Shown: in pieces, positions 7,754 through 15,245 of the stretch | Layout: every line of letters starts with the position of its first letter | Position numbering within the stretch: position 1 is the first letter of the stretch | Source: CAYZAK01 sp964476445 | Lineage (GTDB): Bacteria > CG03 > SLGR01 > JAGXOG01 | Length of the DNA stretch: 15,728 nucleotides | Assembly: GCA_964476445.1 (NCBI GenBank) | Contig: CAYZAK010000039.1 | Location: 1-15,728 of the forward strand | Reading direction: 5' to 3' | The notes under the pieces: generated by a model | Databases searched by the model: none | Told to the model about the DNA's origin: nothing | The model's input: only the letters and a program-made list of their open reading frames with translations | Program-made: the position numbers and the translations under genes

Positions 7754-7785
7754 ACTAAAATACAATAAAGAAGGATAAAATAATT

Positions 7786-8553
7786 ATGAAAAAAATATTT
7801 TTACTTGTACTGGCATTTGGAATTACAGTCCGGCCCGGCCGGGCTGATATCTGGGATATTGAAGGGGTTGTGGGGGTGAATTATTCGGAAACCGCCGTAT
7901 CTAAAGACTGGGCAGGGGAGGAAGTTAACTCCCGCATCTGGTCTGTGAACGGAGATGGCCAGGCGTCCCGGAACGGGTATAAAACCGAATGGGTTAATAG
8001 TCTGGAACTGGAGTACGGAAAGACATCTTTAACCGGCGAAACGGATAATATAACTTCTAATTTGATATTTTTTGATTCTATTTATACCTATAAAACGGGG
8101 ACGACTGTAAACCCTTACCTATCTTTTAATACTGATACGCAGTTTAAGGACTTTTTTGATCCGGTTACCTACACAGAATCCGGTGGAGTAGGCTGGCAAA
8201 TTGTTGATGAGGATGCCCAGACTCTTAATATCAGGCTGGGAGGAGCCCTGAAACAGACTTTCTCTTCAGACGCGGCAACTCTGAAAGAACAGGGTATGGA
8301 AAGTGTAATAGATTATAATTTAAAGATAAATGAATACGCCCGGTTAACTTCTGAACTTAAACTGTTTACCGAGGTTGACCATGATATCTACAGCCGGTGG
8401 AATACAAGTTTATATTCAAAAATAGGAGATTTTTTAACCGCCAGGCTAAACTATCTTTTTATAAATCGCGGTGATACCCGGGATAGTAATTTTTTCAGAT
8501 ATCCCCAAAGAAGATTGATATTCGGACTGGGCTTTTCATATAATATTTTTTAA
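7786..8553 (+). CDS. Predicted outer-membrane beta-barrel protein, DUF3078/DUF481-like
   Basis: This 255-residue protein starts with a signal peptide (MKKIFLLVLAFGITV, probable cleavage after RPGRA at residue 20). The mature chain is a series of alternating amphipathic strands rich in Tyr, Trp, Asn and Thr, such as VGVNYSETAVSKDW, KTEWVNSLELEYGKTSLTG and NTSLYSKIGDFLTARLNYLF. It ends in LIFGLGFSYNIF with a terminal Phe, the usual beta-barrel insertion signal read by BamA. The opening strand and the later 'DNITSNLIFFDSIYTYK' stretch recall DUF3078 or DUF481 (YdiY) proteins; I cannot choose between them by eye. The function is unknown. It is evidence for an outer membrane. The gene heads a likely operon with the parvulin lipoprotein 39 nt downstream. 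Confidence 0.75.
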   Translation: MKKIFLLVLAFGITVRPGRADIWDIEGVVGVNYSETAVSKDWAGEEVNSRIWSVNGDGQASRNGYKTEWVNSLELEYGKTSLTGETDNITSNLIFFDSIYTYKTGTTVNPYLSFNTDTQFKDFFDPVTYTESGGVGWQIVDEDAQTLNIRLGGALKQTFSSDAATLKEQGMESVIDYNLKINEYARLTSELKLFTEVDHDIYSRWNTSLYSKIGDFLTARLNYLFINRGDTRDSNFFRYPQRRLIFGLGFSYNIF

Positions 8554-8592
8554 GAAAGTGATGGATTGCAAATAAATTAAAGGTGAATTTAA

Positions 8593-9558
8593 ATGAGAAA
8601 TTTAATTAAGAATTTAGGAAGGTTTTTTCTGGCTGCCGGAATAATTATCTATTTTTCCGGGTGTGGGGAAGATAAGGGTGAAGTAGAGGTTACTGTAGGA
8701 GGCGATCCGATCTACGAAAAGGAAGTTTTAGACAGATGGGAGGAGATAAAAATCAACCATTTCAGTAATGAAAATATCACTGAAGAACAACTTGATCAGC
8801 TCAGTGAACAGTACTATCCAATGATTGTAGAGAGTATCATAAACCAGAAGATAGAAAAAATAGCCGCTTCCCGTAGGGAAATTATTGTAAATAGTGAAGA
8901 AATAGAACAGAGGTACTCCGAAATCATACAGTTTACCCCTGATTTTGAACAGTTTTTAAAACAGGAGGATATTACTGAGAAAGAGATAAAAAATGAGATT
9001 GAAAACCAGATCATATCCCAAAAAATATATGAAAGCGTAACCTCCGAAATAGAGTCTGCAGACGAGCAGGAGATTAGACAGTACTATGAGAACAACATAG
9101 ATAGATTCATTGAAGGCGGTGAAATCAGGGCCAGCCATATTTTAAAACAGATAGAGCCGGAAGATGGCCCCGAACAGAGAGACGCTAAGCAGAGGGAACT
9201 TAAAGAAATTCTTGAAAAAGCCAGGGCAGGTGAAGATTTTAGCAGCTTAGCAAAAGAGTATTCCGAAGGACCGTCCGGCCCGGACGGCGGTAATTTAGGG
9301 TATTTTTCCCGTGGTCAGATGGTACCCCAGTTTGAGGCAGCGGCATTTTCTTTAGAAAAAGGGCAGATAAGCGATATAGTTGAGACTCAGTTTGGATACC
9401 ATATAATAAAATTGATGGATAAAAAAGAAGCTGTTCAGCAGAATTTTTTAACTGTAAAGGATGAAGTAGAACAGATGCTTTTAGAACAGAAAAAAGAGGA
9501 AAAACACATGGGCTGGTTGGACCAAAAAAAGGCCGAACTGGTTGAATATCCGGAGTGA
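8593..9558 (+). CDS. Lipoprotein parvulin-type peptidyl-prolyl isomerase (PrsA/SurA-like)
   Basis: The 321-residue product has a lipobox FSGC with Cys24 as the predicted lipidated residue. A SurA-N-like helical chaperone segment spans about residues 32-155 (GGDPIYEKEVLDRWEE opens it, with long charged helices after). The parvulin (PpiC/rotamase) domain covers about 178-275, with RASHIL at 179-184, GGNLGYFSRGQMVPQFEAAA at 232-251 and FGYHIIKL at 267-274. A charged helix (about 276-318) closes the protein. Such proteins catalyse proline isomerisation and chaperone secreted or outer-membrane proteins outside the inner membrane. The ribosome-binding site AAAGGTGA lies 6 nt before the ATG. Its place directly after a beta-barrel gene suggests a role in that protein's folding, which is inference. 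Confidence 0.9.
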   Translation: MRNLIKNLGRFFLAAGIIIYFSGCGEDKGEVEVTVGGDPIYEKEVLDRWEEIKINHFSNENITEEQLDQLSEQYYPMIVESIINQKIEKIAASRREIIVNSEEIEQRYSEIIQFTPDFEQFLKQEDITEKEIKNEIENQIISQKIYESVTSEIESADEQEIRQYYENNIDRFIEGGEIRASHILKQIEPEDGPEQRDAKQRELKEILEKARAGEDFSSLAKEYSEGPSGPDGGNLGYFSRGQMVPQFEAAAFSLEKGQISDIVETQFGYHIIKLMDKKEAVQQNFLTVKDEVEQMLLEQKKEEKHMGWLDQKKAELVEYPE

Positions 9559-9573
9559 TTTATAGTTAGAAAT

Positions 9574-9978
9574 ATGAAGAGATGTCCATTTTGCGCTGAA
9601 AAAATAAAGGACGACGCTATAAAATGTCGTTACTGCAACGAATATTTAAGCGGAGTCAGGTCAGAAGATATATATCCTAACTCGGGACTAAATTTTACCT
9701 ATAATACAGATTACCAGAAATATAAACCATATTACCGTAAAGTTTTTCATAAATTCGATGAAAACGGTGGAAATTTTGAACCAAAATGGAACTGGTTTTC
9801 CTTTTTATTTGGTTTGTTCTGGTATTTATACAAAGGAATGTGGATAAAAGCGGTTATTTTATTTGGTATTTCCTTAATACTTGCCGGCATTCCGGGCATT
9901 ATATTCTGGTTTTACTGTGGTATAGCCGGAAATTACGACTATTACCTTTTAGAAGTGAAAGGAAAGCAATTATGGTAA
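9574..9978 (+). CDS. Zinc-ribbon plus DUF2628 membrane protein
   Basis: This 134-residue protein opens with a rubredoxin-like zinc ribbon: CPFC (Cys4, Cys7) and CRYC (Cys18, Cys21), spacing 2-10-2. After a Tyr-rich linker comes a DUF2628-like segment, YYRKVFHKFDENGG (53-66) and WNWFSFLFGLFWYLYKGMW (72-90), followed by a hydrophobic helix pair (about 92-119). In the family the aromatic stretch inserts in the membrane and the ribbon stays in the cytoplasm. The function is unknown. It begins 15 nt after the parvulin stop and is likely in the same operon, although no close Shine-Dalgarno sequence is visible; GGAG at 9552-9555 is 18 nt away. Confidence 0.8.
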   Translation: MKRCPFCAEKIKDDAIKCRYCNEYLSGVRSEDIYPNSGLNFTYNTDYQKYKPYYRKVFHKFDENGGNFEPKWNWFSFLFGLFWYLYKGMWIKAVILFGISLILAGIPGIIFWFYCGIAGNYDYYLLEVKGKQLW

Positions 9979-9991
9979 TACATCGTTAAAG

Positions 9992-10032
9992 TTGAGTTAA
10001 CTGTTAAAACTTTTAAAATTAAATTTTTAATT
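9992..10032 (+). promoter_or_regulatory. AT-rich inverted repeats and possible promoter before the SLC13-type permease
   Basis: TTGAGT (9992-9997) and TAAAAT (10014-10019) are 16 nt apart and could form a promoter. The same stretch holds TTAAAACTTTTAA (10004-10016) and AATTAAATTTTTAATT (10017-10032), two perfect inverted repeats side by side. They could be operators or a weak terminator for the upstream gene, or only composition. Confidence 0.25.
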
Positions 10033-10061
10033 ATATTTATCTAGAAAATAAGAGATATATC

Positions 10062-12035
10062 GTGCTAAATATTAAAAATATAATTTTTAGTTTATCGCTG
10101 GTAGGAATAATCTTTCTTTTAAATCCCGGCTACGGTATGGCTTCTTTTGAAAACTATCCGGAGGGGGAGGCCCAATATGCTACGGTTAATAATGTTAATC
10201 CCGCCGCCGGAGAGGATATAGAAAAAGATGGGGAATTAACCGTTTCGGCAGGGGTGACCCTTATGATAATAGCCGGGTTAATACTCCTTTTTCTATGGGA
10301 ACCGGCTCCGATTTATACAATTGTTCTTGGAATTCCCGTATTACTCACCGCTTTAAAACCCTGGACCGGAATCAATAGTTCGGAAGCTATATCCGGTTTT
10401 TCTAATGAAGCTACCATAACTATAATGGCAATGTTTATTTTAAGTGAAGGTATACAGCAGACCGGACTTATTCAGGTTTTAGGTGATAAAATATCTGCTA
10501 TTTCGGGCAAAAGTATTATAAAACAGGTAGCTATAATTACAGGGCTGTCGGGGCCTGTAGCAGGTATAATTAACAATACGCCGGTTGTGGCTATATTTAT
10601 TCCTATGGTCTCTAATATGGCTAATAAAGTTAAGACTTCTCCTTCTAAACTAATGATCCCCCTTTCTTATGCTGCTATGATGGGGGGGACTTTGACTGTA
10701 ATTGGCAGTTCTACGAATCTAATAACCAGTGATATTTCCGCAAGACTCCTGGATAAACCGTTTTCATTTTTTGAATTTACAGCTGTGGGTATAGTTATTC
10801 TGGTTATTGGATTATTATATTTAATTTTTATAGGGCACCGCCTTCTGCCTGAACGGTTAAAACCAAAAGAGGACCTTACCCAAAAATATAAAATGGGAAA
10901 TTTTTTGACTGAACTTATTATAGAACGAGATTCAGAATTTATAGGTAAAAATGTCAGTGATGTTTTTCCCAAGTTTAAATTTGACATTGAACTGGTTCAA
11001 ATTATACGGGAAGGGGAAAAGTTTATGGAGCCCCTGCAGGTTAAAACTCTCCGGGAAAATGACCATTTATTAATCTGTACAAACCGGGAAAATCTCTTAA
11101 AAATACTTGATAGAGAGGGAGTGGAGATATTTTCCCGTAAACGGGTTTCTGAAAAAAAACTGGAGGAACCCGAAAAGGGGCAGACAGTAGCCCAGATTGT
11201 TATCCCCCGGGGGGCGTTTTTAGATGATGTAACACTTAAAAATGTAAATTTTTCTCAACGGTATGATGCTACAATACTTGCCATAAGGCGCGGAGAAAAG
11301 CTTTCTCACGATCGCTTAGATAATATTAAACTTAAATCCGGAGATGTACTCTTAATACTTGCCACTGAAACTACTCTTAACAGGTTACGGGCAAACAGAA
11401 ATTTTATTGTAGAAGAAAAGATAGAACCCTCTGAGTACCGCAGAGCGAAAACCCCCATAGCTTTGGGAATACTGGGAGCGGTTATACTGCTTGCGGCTTT
11501 AGATATAGTTCCAATTGTAATTTCAGCCCTTGGAGGGGCGATACTTATGTGTGCTACAGGCTGTATTAAGCCCAACGATCTTCACGAAGCTGTCGACTGG
11601 GAAGTTATATTTTTAATTGCCGGTCTTATACCCTTGGGGACGGCTATGGAGCGTTCGGGAGCTGCTTCCTATGTAGCTTATAATACTTTAAGAGTAGCTA
11701 AATTTTTGCCGCCTCTGGGCATATTAGCTTTATTCTATTTGGTGACGGCAGTACTTACTAATCTAATACATAAAAATGCAAGTTTAATTCTTATGGCCCC
11801 GGTGGCTATTAATGCTGCTACGGGCATGGGGTTAAATCCGTTTCCATTTTTAATTACGGTGATGATGGCTTCAAGTACAGCTTTTCTCACCCCGGTGGGG
11901 AATCAGACAAATTTAATGGTATATGGACCCGGAGGTTATAAATTCGGGGACTTTTTTAGAGTTGGGGCTCCTCTCCAGTTAATACTTACCGGGGTAGTTC
12001 CCCTTACGGTAAACTGGATATGGCCTATGGTTTGA
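10062..12035 (+). CDS. SLC13/DASS-type anion permease with two RCK_C (TrkA-C) domains
   Basis: This 657-residue transporter belongs to the ion-transporter superfamily. A hydrophobic N-terminus (5-28, possibly a cleaved signal) and a polar loop precede the first membrane half (about 60-260). Two cytosolic RCK_C/TrkA-C domains follow, roughly 279-350 and 372-450, with the second half at about 464-655. The paired substrate/Na+ motifs are visible: GSSTN (215-219) in the first half and GNQTN (613-617) in the second, with internal symmetry. Bacterial members with RCK_C inserts are often annotated as sulfate, arsenite or dicarboxylate permeases; sulfate or another oxyanion suits the neighbouring SulP gene, but the substrate is not shown. 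The start is GTG, supported by AAGAGA (10050-10055) 6 nt upstream. No frameshift is seen. Confidence 0.88.
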   Translation: MLNIKNIIFSLSLVGIIFLLNPGYGMASFENYPEGEAQYATVNNVNPAAGEDIEKDGELTVSAGVTLMIIAGLILLFLWEPAPIYTIVLGIPVLLTALKPWTGINSSEAISGFSNEATITIMAMFILSEGIQQTGLIQVLGDKISAISGKSIIKQVAIITGLSGPVAGIINNTPVVAIFIPMVSNMANKVKTSPSKLMIPLSYAAMMGGTLTVIGSSTNLITSDISARLLDKPFSFFEFTAVGIVILVIGLLYLIFIGHRLLPERLKPKEDLTQKYKMGNFLTELIIERDSEFIGKNVSDVFPKFKFDIELVQIIREGEKFMEPLQVKTLRENDHLLICTNRENLLKILDREGVEIFSRKRVSEKKLEEPEKGQTVAQIVIPRGAFLDDVTLKNVNFSQRYDATILAIRRGEKLSHDRLDNIKLKSGDVLLILATETTLNRLRANRNFIVEEKIEPSEYRRAKTPIALGILGAVILLAALDIVPIVISALGGAILMCATGCIKPNDLHEAVDWEVIFLIAGLIPLGTAMERSGAASYVAYNTLRVAKFLPPLGILALFYLVTAVLTNLIHKNASLILMAPVAINAATGMGLNPFPFLITVMMASSTAFLTPVGNQTNLMVYGPGGYKFGDFFRVGAPLQLILTGVVPLTVNWIWPMV

Positions 12036-12060
12036 CATGACAAAAATTGACAGGTAGAAT
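12032..12060 (+). promoter_or_regulatory. Likely promoter of the ModE-like regulator and patatin genes
   Basis: TTGACA (12032-12037) and TAGAAT (12055-12060) are 17 nt apart, matching the sigma-70 consensus at six of six and five of six. The -35 overlaps the stop codon of the permease. A second TTGACA (12047-12052) forms a direct repeat 15 nt on. Initiation near 12067 would leave a leader of about ten bases before the ATG at 12077. Confidence 0.5.
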
Positions 12061-12076
12061 CTTTGAGTAAGATATA

Positions 12077-12442
12077 ATGGATATTGATATAAAAATATAT
12101 ATTAAAAATGATGAAGGGATTCCTATTTTAGGCAGGGGACCGGTTTTATTGCTGGAAGAAATTGAAAATACCGGTTCAATAAGAAAGGCATCCAAAAATA
12201 TGGAGATGTCTTATTCTAAGGCTCATACGCTTATAAAAAAAATAGAAAAAAATTTCAGTTTTGATATTGTTAAAAAGAGTATAGGGGGTAAATCAGGGGG
12301 CGGTACAAAACTTACCCGTAAGGGCAAAGAATTAATTGATAGATATAAAAAAATAGAGAGTACCTTAAAAGATAAATCCAGAAAAGTTTTTAAGGATTTT
12401 AGAAAAAACACAAAATTTAAAGGAAATATTAAAGAAGATTGA
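12077..12442 (+). CDS. ModE N-terminal-type (LysR-like) winged HTH regulator without ligand domain
   Basis: This 121-residue protein matches the DNA-binding half of ModE. It contains GRGPVLLLEEIENTGSIRKA (19-38), the recognition helix MSYSKAHTLIKKIEK (44-58) and the wing GGKSGGGTKLTRKGKELI (70-87), which correspond to the ModE pattern 'sGSIs.AAk.mgmSYk.AW' and 'GGxxGGGa.LT..G'. The two molbindin (molybdate-binding) domains of full ModE (about 260 residues) are absent; instead there is a Lys/Arg-rich tail (95-121). Whether it senses molybdate, tungstate or another anion, alone or through a partner, is unknown. It has a likely promoter of its own, and its stop codon overlaps the patatin start by 4 nt (TTGA). 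Its place between two anion permeases makes them natural targets, by inference. Confidence 0.85.
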   Translation: MDIDIKIYIKNDEGIPILGRGPVLLLEEIENTGSIRKASKNMEMSYSKAHTLIKKIEKNFSFDIVKKSIGGKSGGGTKLTRKGKELIDRYKKIESTLKDKSRKVFKDFRKNTKFKGNIKED

Positions 12443-13257
12443 TAACTAATAGTTTAGACAGAAAAGTAAAAAACGCCAGAATCGGGCTTGCTTTAGGGGG
12501 CGGGGGTGCAAGAGGGCTTACTCACTTAGAAATTTTAAAAGTTTTTGATAAATTAAATATAAAACCCCGTATAATTTCCGGTACCAGCATTGGAGCAATA
12601 ATGGGAGCTCTTTACGGATGCGGATATAGCGGGAAAGATATTGAGGATGAATTCCGAAAAATTAATTTAATTGACGCCGGGGGTTTAATAGATCTGACTT
12701 TGTTAAAAAGAAAAGGGTTAATTAAAGGTAAGAAAATAGAAAAATATCTAAAAAAGAAAACAGGTAACGCCTATTTTAAGAATCTAAAGTTACCGTTAAA
12801 AATAGTAGCTACTGAATTCTGGACCGGTAAGCAGCGCGTATTTACCGGGGGCCCGGTTTATAAAGCGGTGAGGGCCAGTATATCCATTCCCGGAGTATTT
12901 GAAACTGTAATTATAGATGATGAAGTACTGATGGATGGTGGTAGTGTGAATCCGGTACCCTATGATTTAATTTCTGATGAGTGCGATGTGGGAATAGCGG
13001 TGGATGTTTTGGGGGACCGTAGTTTTGAAAAAGATCATGGGAAAAAACCTAATATTATAAATACCATTATAGGTAACTATCAGATAGTTCAAGAATCTTT
13101 AATGGAGAATAAATTAAAAGTAAATCCACCGGATATATATATAAAACAGGCCCTTAATGATGTGGGTATGCTGGAATTTTACAAAATAGATGAAATTTTA
13201 GAAGAAGCCCGTAAAGATGCTGAAAAATTAGAAAAAATTTTGACCGATAATTTTTAG
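12439..13257 (+). CDS. Patatin-like phospholipase (RssA/YjjU-type)
   Basis: This 272-residue protein is a complete patatin-fold Ser-Asp lipase. The oxyanion loop GGGGARG is at 20-26, the nucleophile elbow GTSIG at 48-52 (Ser50), RASISIPGVF at 145-154 and the catalytic DGG at 166-168 (Asp166) in MDGGSVNPVP. Patatins hydrolyse acyl ester bonds in phospholipids or related lipids; bacterial members of this size are usually cytosolic or membrane-associated, and there is no signal peptide. The start codon is TTG at 12439, overlapping the regulator stop. No other suitable start precedes the oxyanion loop, so coupled translation is likely. The C-terminal tail (about 190-272) is charged and lacks extra motifs. 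A lipase between anion transport genes is unusual; its substrate is unknown. Confidence 0.88.
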   Translation: MITNSLDRKVKNARIGLALGGGGARGLTHLEILKVFDKLNIKPRIISGTSIGAIMGALYGCGYSGKDIEDEFRKINLIDAGGLIDLTLLKRKGLIKGKKIEKYLKKKTGNAYFKNLKLPLKIVATEFWTGKQRVFTGGPVYKAVRASISIPGVFETVIIDDEVLMDGGSVNPVPYDLISDECDVGIAVDVLGDRSFEKDHGKKPNIINTIIGNYQIVQESLMENKLKVNPPDIYIKQALNDVGMLEFYKIDEILEEARKDAEKLEKILTDNF

Positions 13258-13282
13258 GAAACAACAGAATTTATTATTTTAA

Positions 13283-15064
13283 ATGCCGAAAAATATAAAA
13301 AAATTTGGTCATAAGTTAAAAAGAACAGCAAAAATTTTTACTATTTCCGGTTGGCTTGAAAATTATAATTTTAAAAAATTCAGTAAGGACCTTCAGGCCG
13401 GAATAACCGTGGGTATAATACTTATACCCAAGACAATGGCCTACGCCATGATAGCCGGAGTACCTCCGGTTTACGGTTTATACGCCTGTATTTTCCCCCT
13501 TTTAATATATCCTTTATTCGGTACTTCCCGCCATATTATTATAAGTACTATAGCAATAGACATGGTTATAATAGCCGCCGGGGTGGGAAATATCGCTTCT
13601 TTGGGCACGGGAGAATATATTATGCTGGTAACTTTGCTGGCTTTTATGGTGGGAGTGATTCAATTATGTATGTTCAGTTTAAAACTGGGATTTTTAATAA
13701 ATTATATTTCCCGACCAGTGGTAACCGGTTTTGCCCTGGCGGCAGCTTTAATAATAATGACCGGGCAGGTGAGTAATCTGATCGGGATTGAAACTCAATA
13801 TTCTCCTTACGTTTATGAGGTTTGGTCAGAAATTATTGCCTATATTGGAAATATTAATTTTTTTACTATAGTAATCGGGGGGATGTCGATACTATTTTTA
13901 ATTGCAGTAAAATTATGGCGACCCAAACTACCCGGTTATTTAATAATCCTTATATTAGGTGTAATTTCCAGCTGGTATTTTAATTTACCGGAAAAGGGGG
14001 TAAGAGTGGTGGGGAATATTCCCGCCGGACTTCCGGGATTTTCATTTCCGGACCTGAACCTCAATAATTTCAGAGAACTCTTATCAACTGCCGTAACTTT
14101 AGCATTGGTTCAGTTTATGACCCTTTCAACGCTGGCTAAAACTTATGCCAGCCGTCACCGGTATCCCATAGAGCCTAACCAGGAACTTCTTTCGCTGGGT
14201 TTGGGTAACATGATAAACGGTTTTTTTAAAGCTATTCCGGTATCGGCAAGTTTTTCATGCACCGCTGTAAACGACCAGACCTGCTCACGTACCGCAATGC
14301 CTCATGTATTTGCGGCCGCGGTTGTAATTTTAACTCTTTTATTATTAACCCCTCTTTTTTATTACTTACCGTATGCTTCCTTAGCCGCGGTAGTAATGGC
14401 CGCGGCGATTAATCTGGTGGATTTTAAATCTATAAAATTCCTTTATAATACAAAAAAAATAGATTACCACATAGCACTATTTACTTTTATAACCACTTTG
14501 TTAATAGGTATTCAGGAAGGAATTCTACTGGGTGTGGCGGCGTCATTGCTGGCCATATTATACCGTCAGAGTCACCCTAATGTAGTTGAACTGGGCCATT
14601 TATCGGGGACCCGGTCTTTTAAAGATTTGAGCCGGTTTTCAAAAGCTCATAAGCTGGAAAAGATATTAATACTGAGAATCGATGCTAGTTTTTCTTTTAA
14701 TAACGTTGAAGTTTTTAAAGAATATATATTTAAAAAATCACGGAATCACGATGATAAACTTGAAGCAGTAATAGTAGATGGAAGTGCTATAAACGATTTG
14801 GATACTACAGCTTTGGATGCTATAGAAATGATTAGAAATACTTTAAAAAAATGGGATATAGAGTTTTATATAACTGGTTTGAAAGGACCGGTAAGAGATG
14901 TATTGAAAAGAGCGGGCTTGTATGAAAAAATGGGGAAAAAAGAATATATTTTCCGTACCCCCCATAGGGCAGTACTCCATATTCTGGATAAATGGGACCA
15001 GAAAAATAAAGACAGCGACCGGCTGGGGTATTATTACCGCCGGATAGAAAAAGATAGAGAATAA
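13283..15064 (+). CDS. SulP family anion permease with STAS domain
   Basis: This 593-residue transporter is of the SulP/SLC26 family. The family signature PKTMAYAMIAGVPPVYGLYA (49-68) and PLFGTSRH (77-84) lie in the first helices. About twelve to fourteen hydrophobic segments follow up to about residue 425, and a cytosolic STAS domain spans about 455-570, with DGSAINDLDTTALDAI (499-514) as its conserved switch-like loop. Members move sulfate, bicarbonate, chloride or other anions. Odd points: the motif usually reading SFSRTAVN is SFSCTAVN here (Cys326 for Arg), and Cys334 follows. The start has no clear Shine-Dalgarno sequence; it lies 25 nt after the patatin stop, so it may be read through from the regulator transcript. 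The substrate cannot be told from sequence. Confidence 0.9.
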   Translation: MPKNIKKFGHKLKRTAKIFTISGWLENYNFKKFSKDLQAGITVGIILIPKTMAYAMIAGVPPVYGLYACIFPLLIYPLFGTSRHIIISTIAIDMVIIAAGVGNIASLGTGEYIMLVTLLAFMVGVIQLCMFSLKLGFLINYISRPVVTGFALAAALIIMTGQVSNLIGIETQYSPYVYEVWSEIIAYIGNINFFTIVIGGMSILFLIAVKLWRPKLPGYLIILILGVISSWYFNLPEKGVRVVGNIPAGLPGFSFPDLNLNNFRELLSTAVTLALVQFMTLSTLAKTYASRHRYPIEPNQELLSLGLGNMINGFFKAIPVSASFSCTAVNDQTCSRTAMPHVFAAAVVILTLLLLTPLFYYLPYASLAAVVMAAAINLVDFKSIKFLYNTKKIDYHIALFTFITTLLIGIQEGILLGVAASLLAILYRQSHPNVVELGHLSGTRSFKDLSRFSKAHKLEKILILRIDASFSFNNVEVFKEYIFKKSRNHDDKLEAVIVDGSAINDLDTTALDAIEMIRNTLKKWDIEFYITGLKGPVRDVLKRAGLYEKMGKKEYIFRTPHRAVLHILDKWDQKNKDSDRLGYYYRRIEKDRE

Positions 15065-15127
15065 ATTTGGTCCTGTAAACATACCGATAAAATTATCTTT
15101 TCCATAAAAAATTTTAACTAGTCTTAA

Positions 15128-15149
15128 AAAAAACCATAAAAAAACCATA
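15128..15149 (+). repeat. Phased A-tract tandem repeat upstream of the fur-like promoter
   Basis: AAAAAACCATA occurs twice in tandem (15128-15138 and 15139-15149), and CCATAAAAAA also occurs at 15102-15111. The 11-bp period is close to a helical turn, so the A-tracts would be in phase and could bend the DNA about 50-70 bp upstream of the promoter. Confidence 0.6.
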
Positions 15150-15153
15150 AAGT

Positions 15154-15164
15154 ATGCGACGCAT
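15154..15164. promoter_or_regulatory. Short inverted repeat upstream of the fur-like promoter
   Basis: ATGCGACGCAT is a perfect 5-1-5 inverted repeat and the only GC-rich patch in this leader. It could be a binding site for a regulator other than Fur, but five-base arms may be chance. Confidence 0.25.
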
Positions 15165-15197
15165 TTATTTAAACATAAGAATACCAGTGGGAAAAAG

Positions 15198-15226
15198 TTG
15201 ACAAACTTAATGATAATAATTATCAT
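15198..15226 (+). promoter_or_regulatory. Promoter of the fur-like gene
   Basis: TTGACA (15198-15203) and TATCAT (15221-15226) are separated by exactly 17 nt, six of six and five of six to the sigma-70 consensus. Transcription would begin near 15233, at the edge of the ribosome-binding site. Confidence 0.7.
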
Positions 15227-15228
15227 TA
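15208..15228. promoter_or_regulatory. Fur box overlapping the promoter
   Basis: The core TGATAATAATTATCA (15211-15225) is an exact 7-1-7 match to the Fur box TGATAATnATTATCA known from Bacillus subtilis. The symmetry extends to a perfect 9-3-9 inverted repeat over 21 nt. It spans the promoter spacer and -10 box, so bound Fur would block RNA polymerase. This points to autoregulation by iron, an inference from site identity and position. Confidence 0.85.
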
Positions 15229-15232
15229 CCAT

Positions 15233-15242
15233 AAAGGAGGTG
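15233..15242 (+). promoter_or_regulatory. Ribosome-binding site fixing the start at 15246
   Basis: AAAGGAGGTG is a near-perfect anti-16S match with its GGAGG core 5 nt before the ATG at 15246. The longer reading from 15198 would begin inside the -35 box and run through the Fur box, so it is discarded. Confidence 0.85.
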
Positions 15243-15245
15243 GAA

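Noticed and set aside
10004..10032. Adjacent AT-only inverted repeats as a strong intrinsic terminator
   Set aside because: The stems have almost no GC pairs and no clean U-tract follows; they are listed only as a low-confidence regulatory stretch.
15198..15245. Upstream start adding 16 residues to the Fur-family protein
   Set aside because: It begins in the -35 box and translates the Fur box into an Ile-rich stretch; the ATG at 15246 has an ideal ribosome-binding site.
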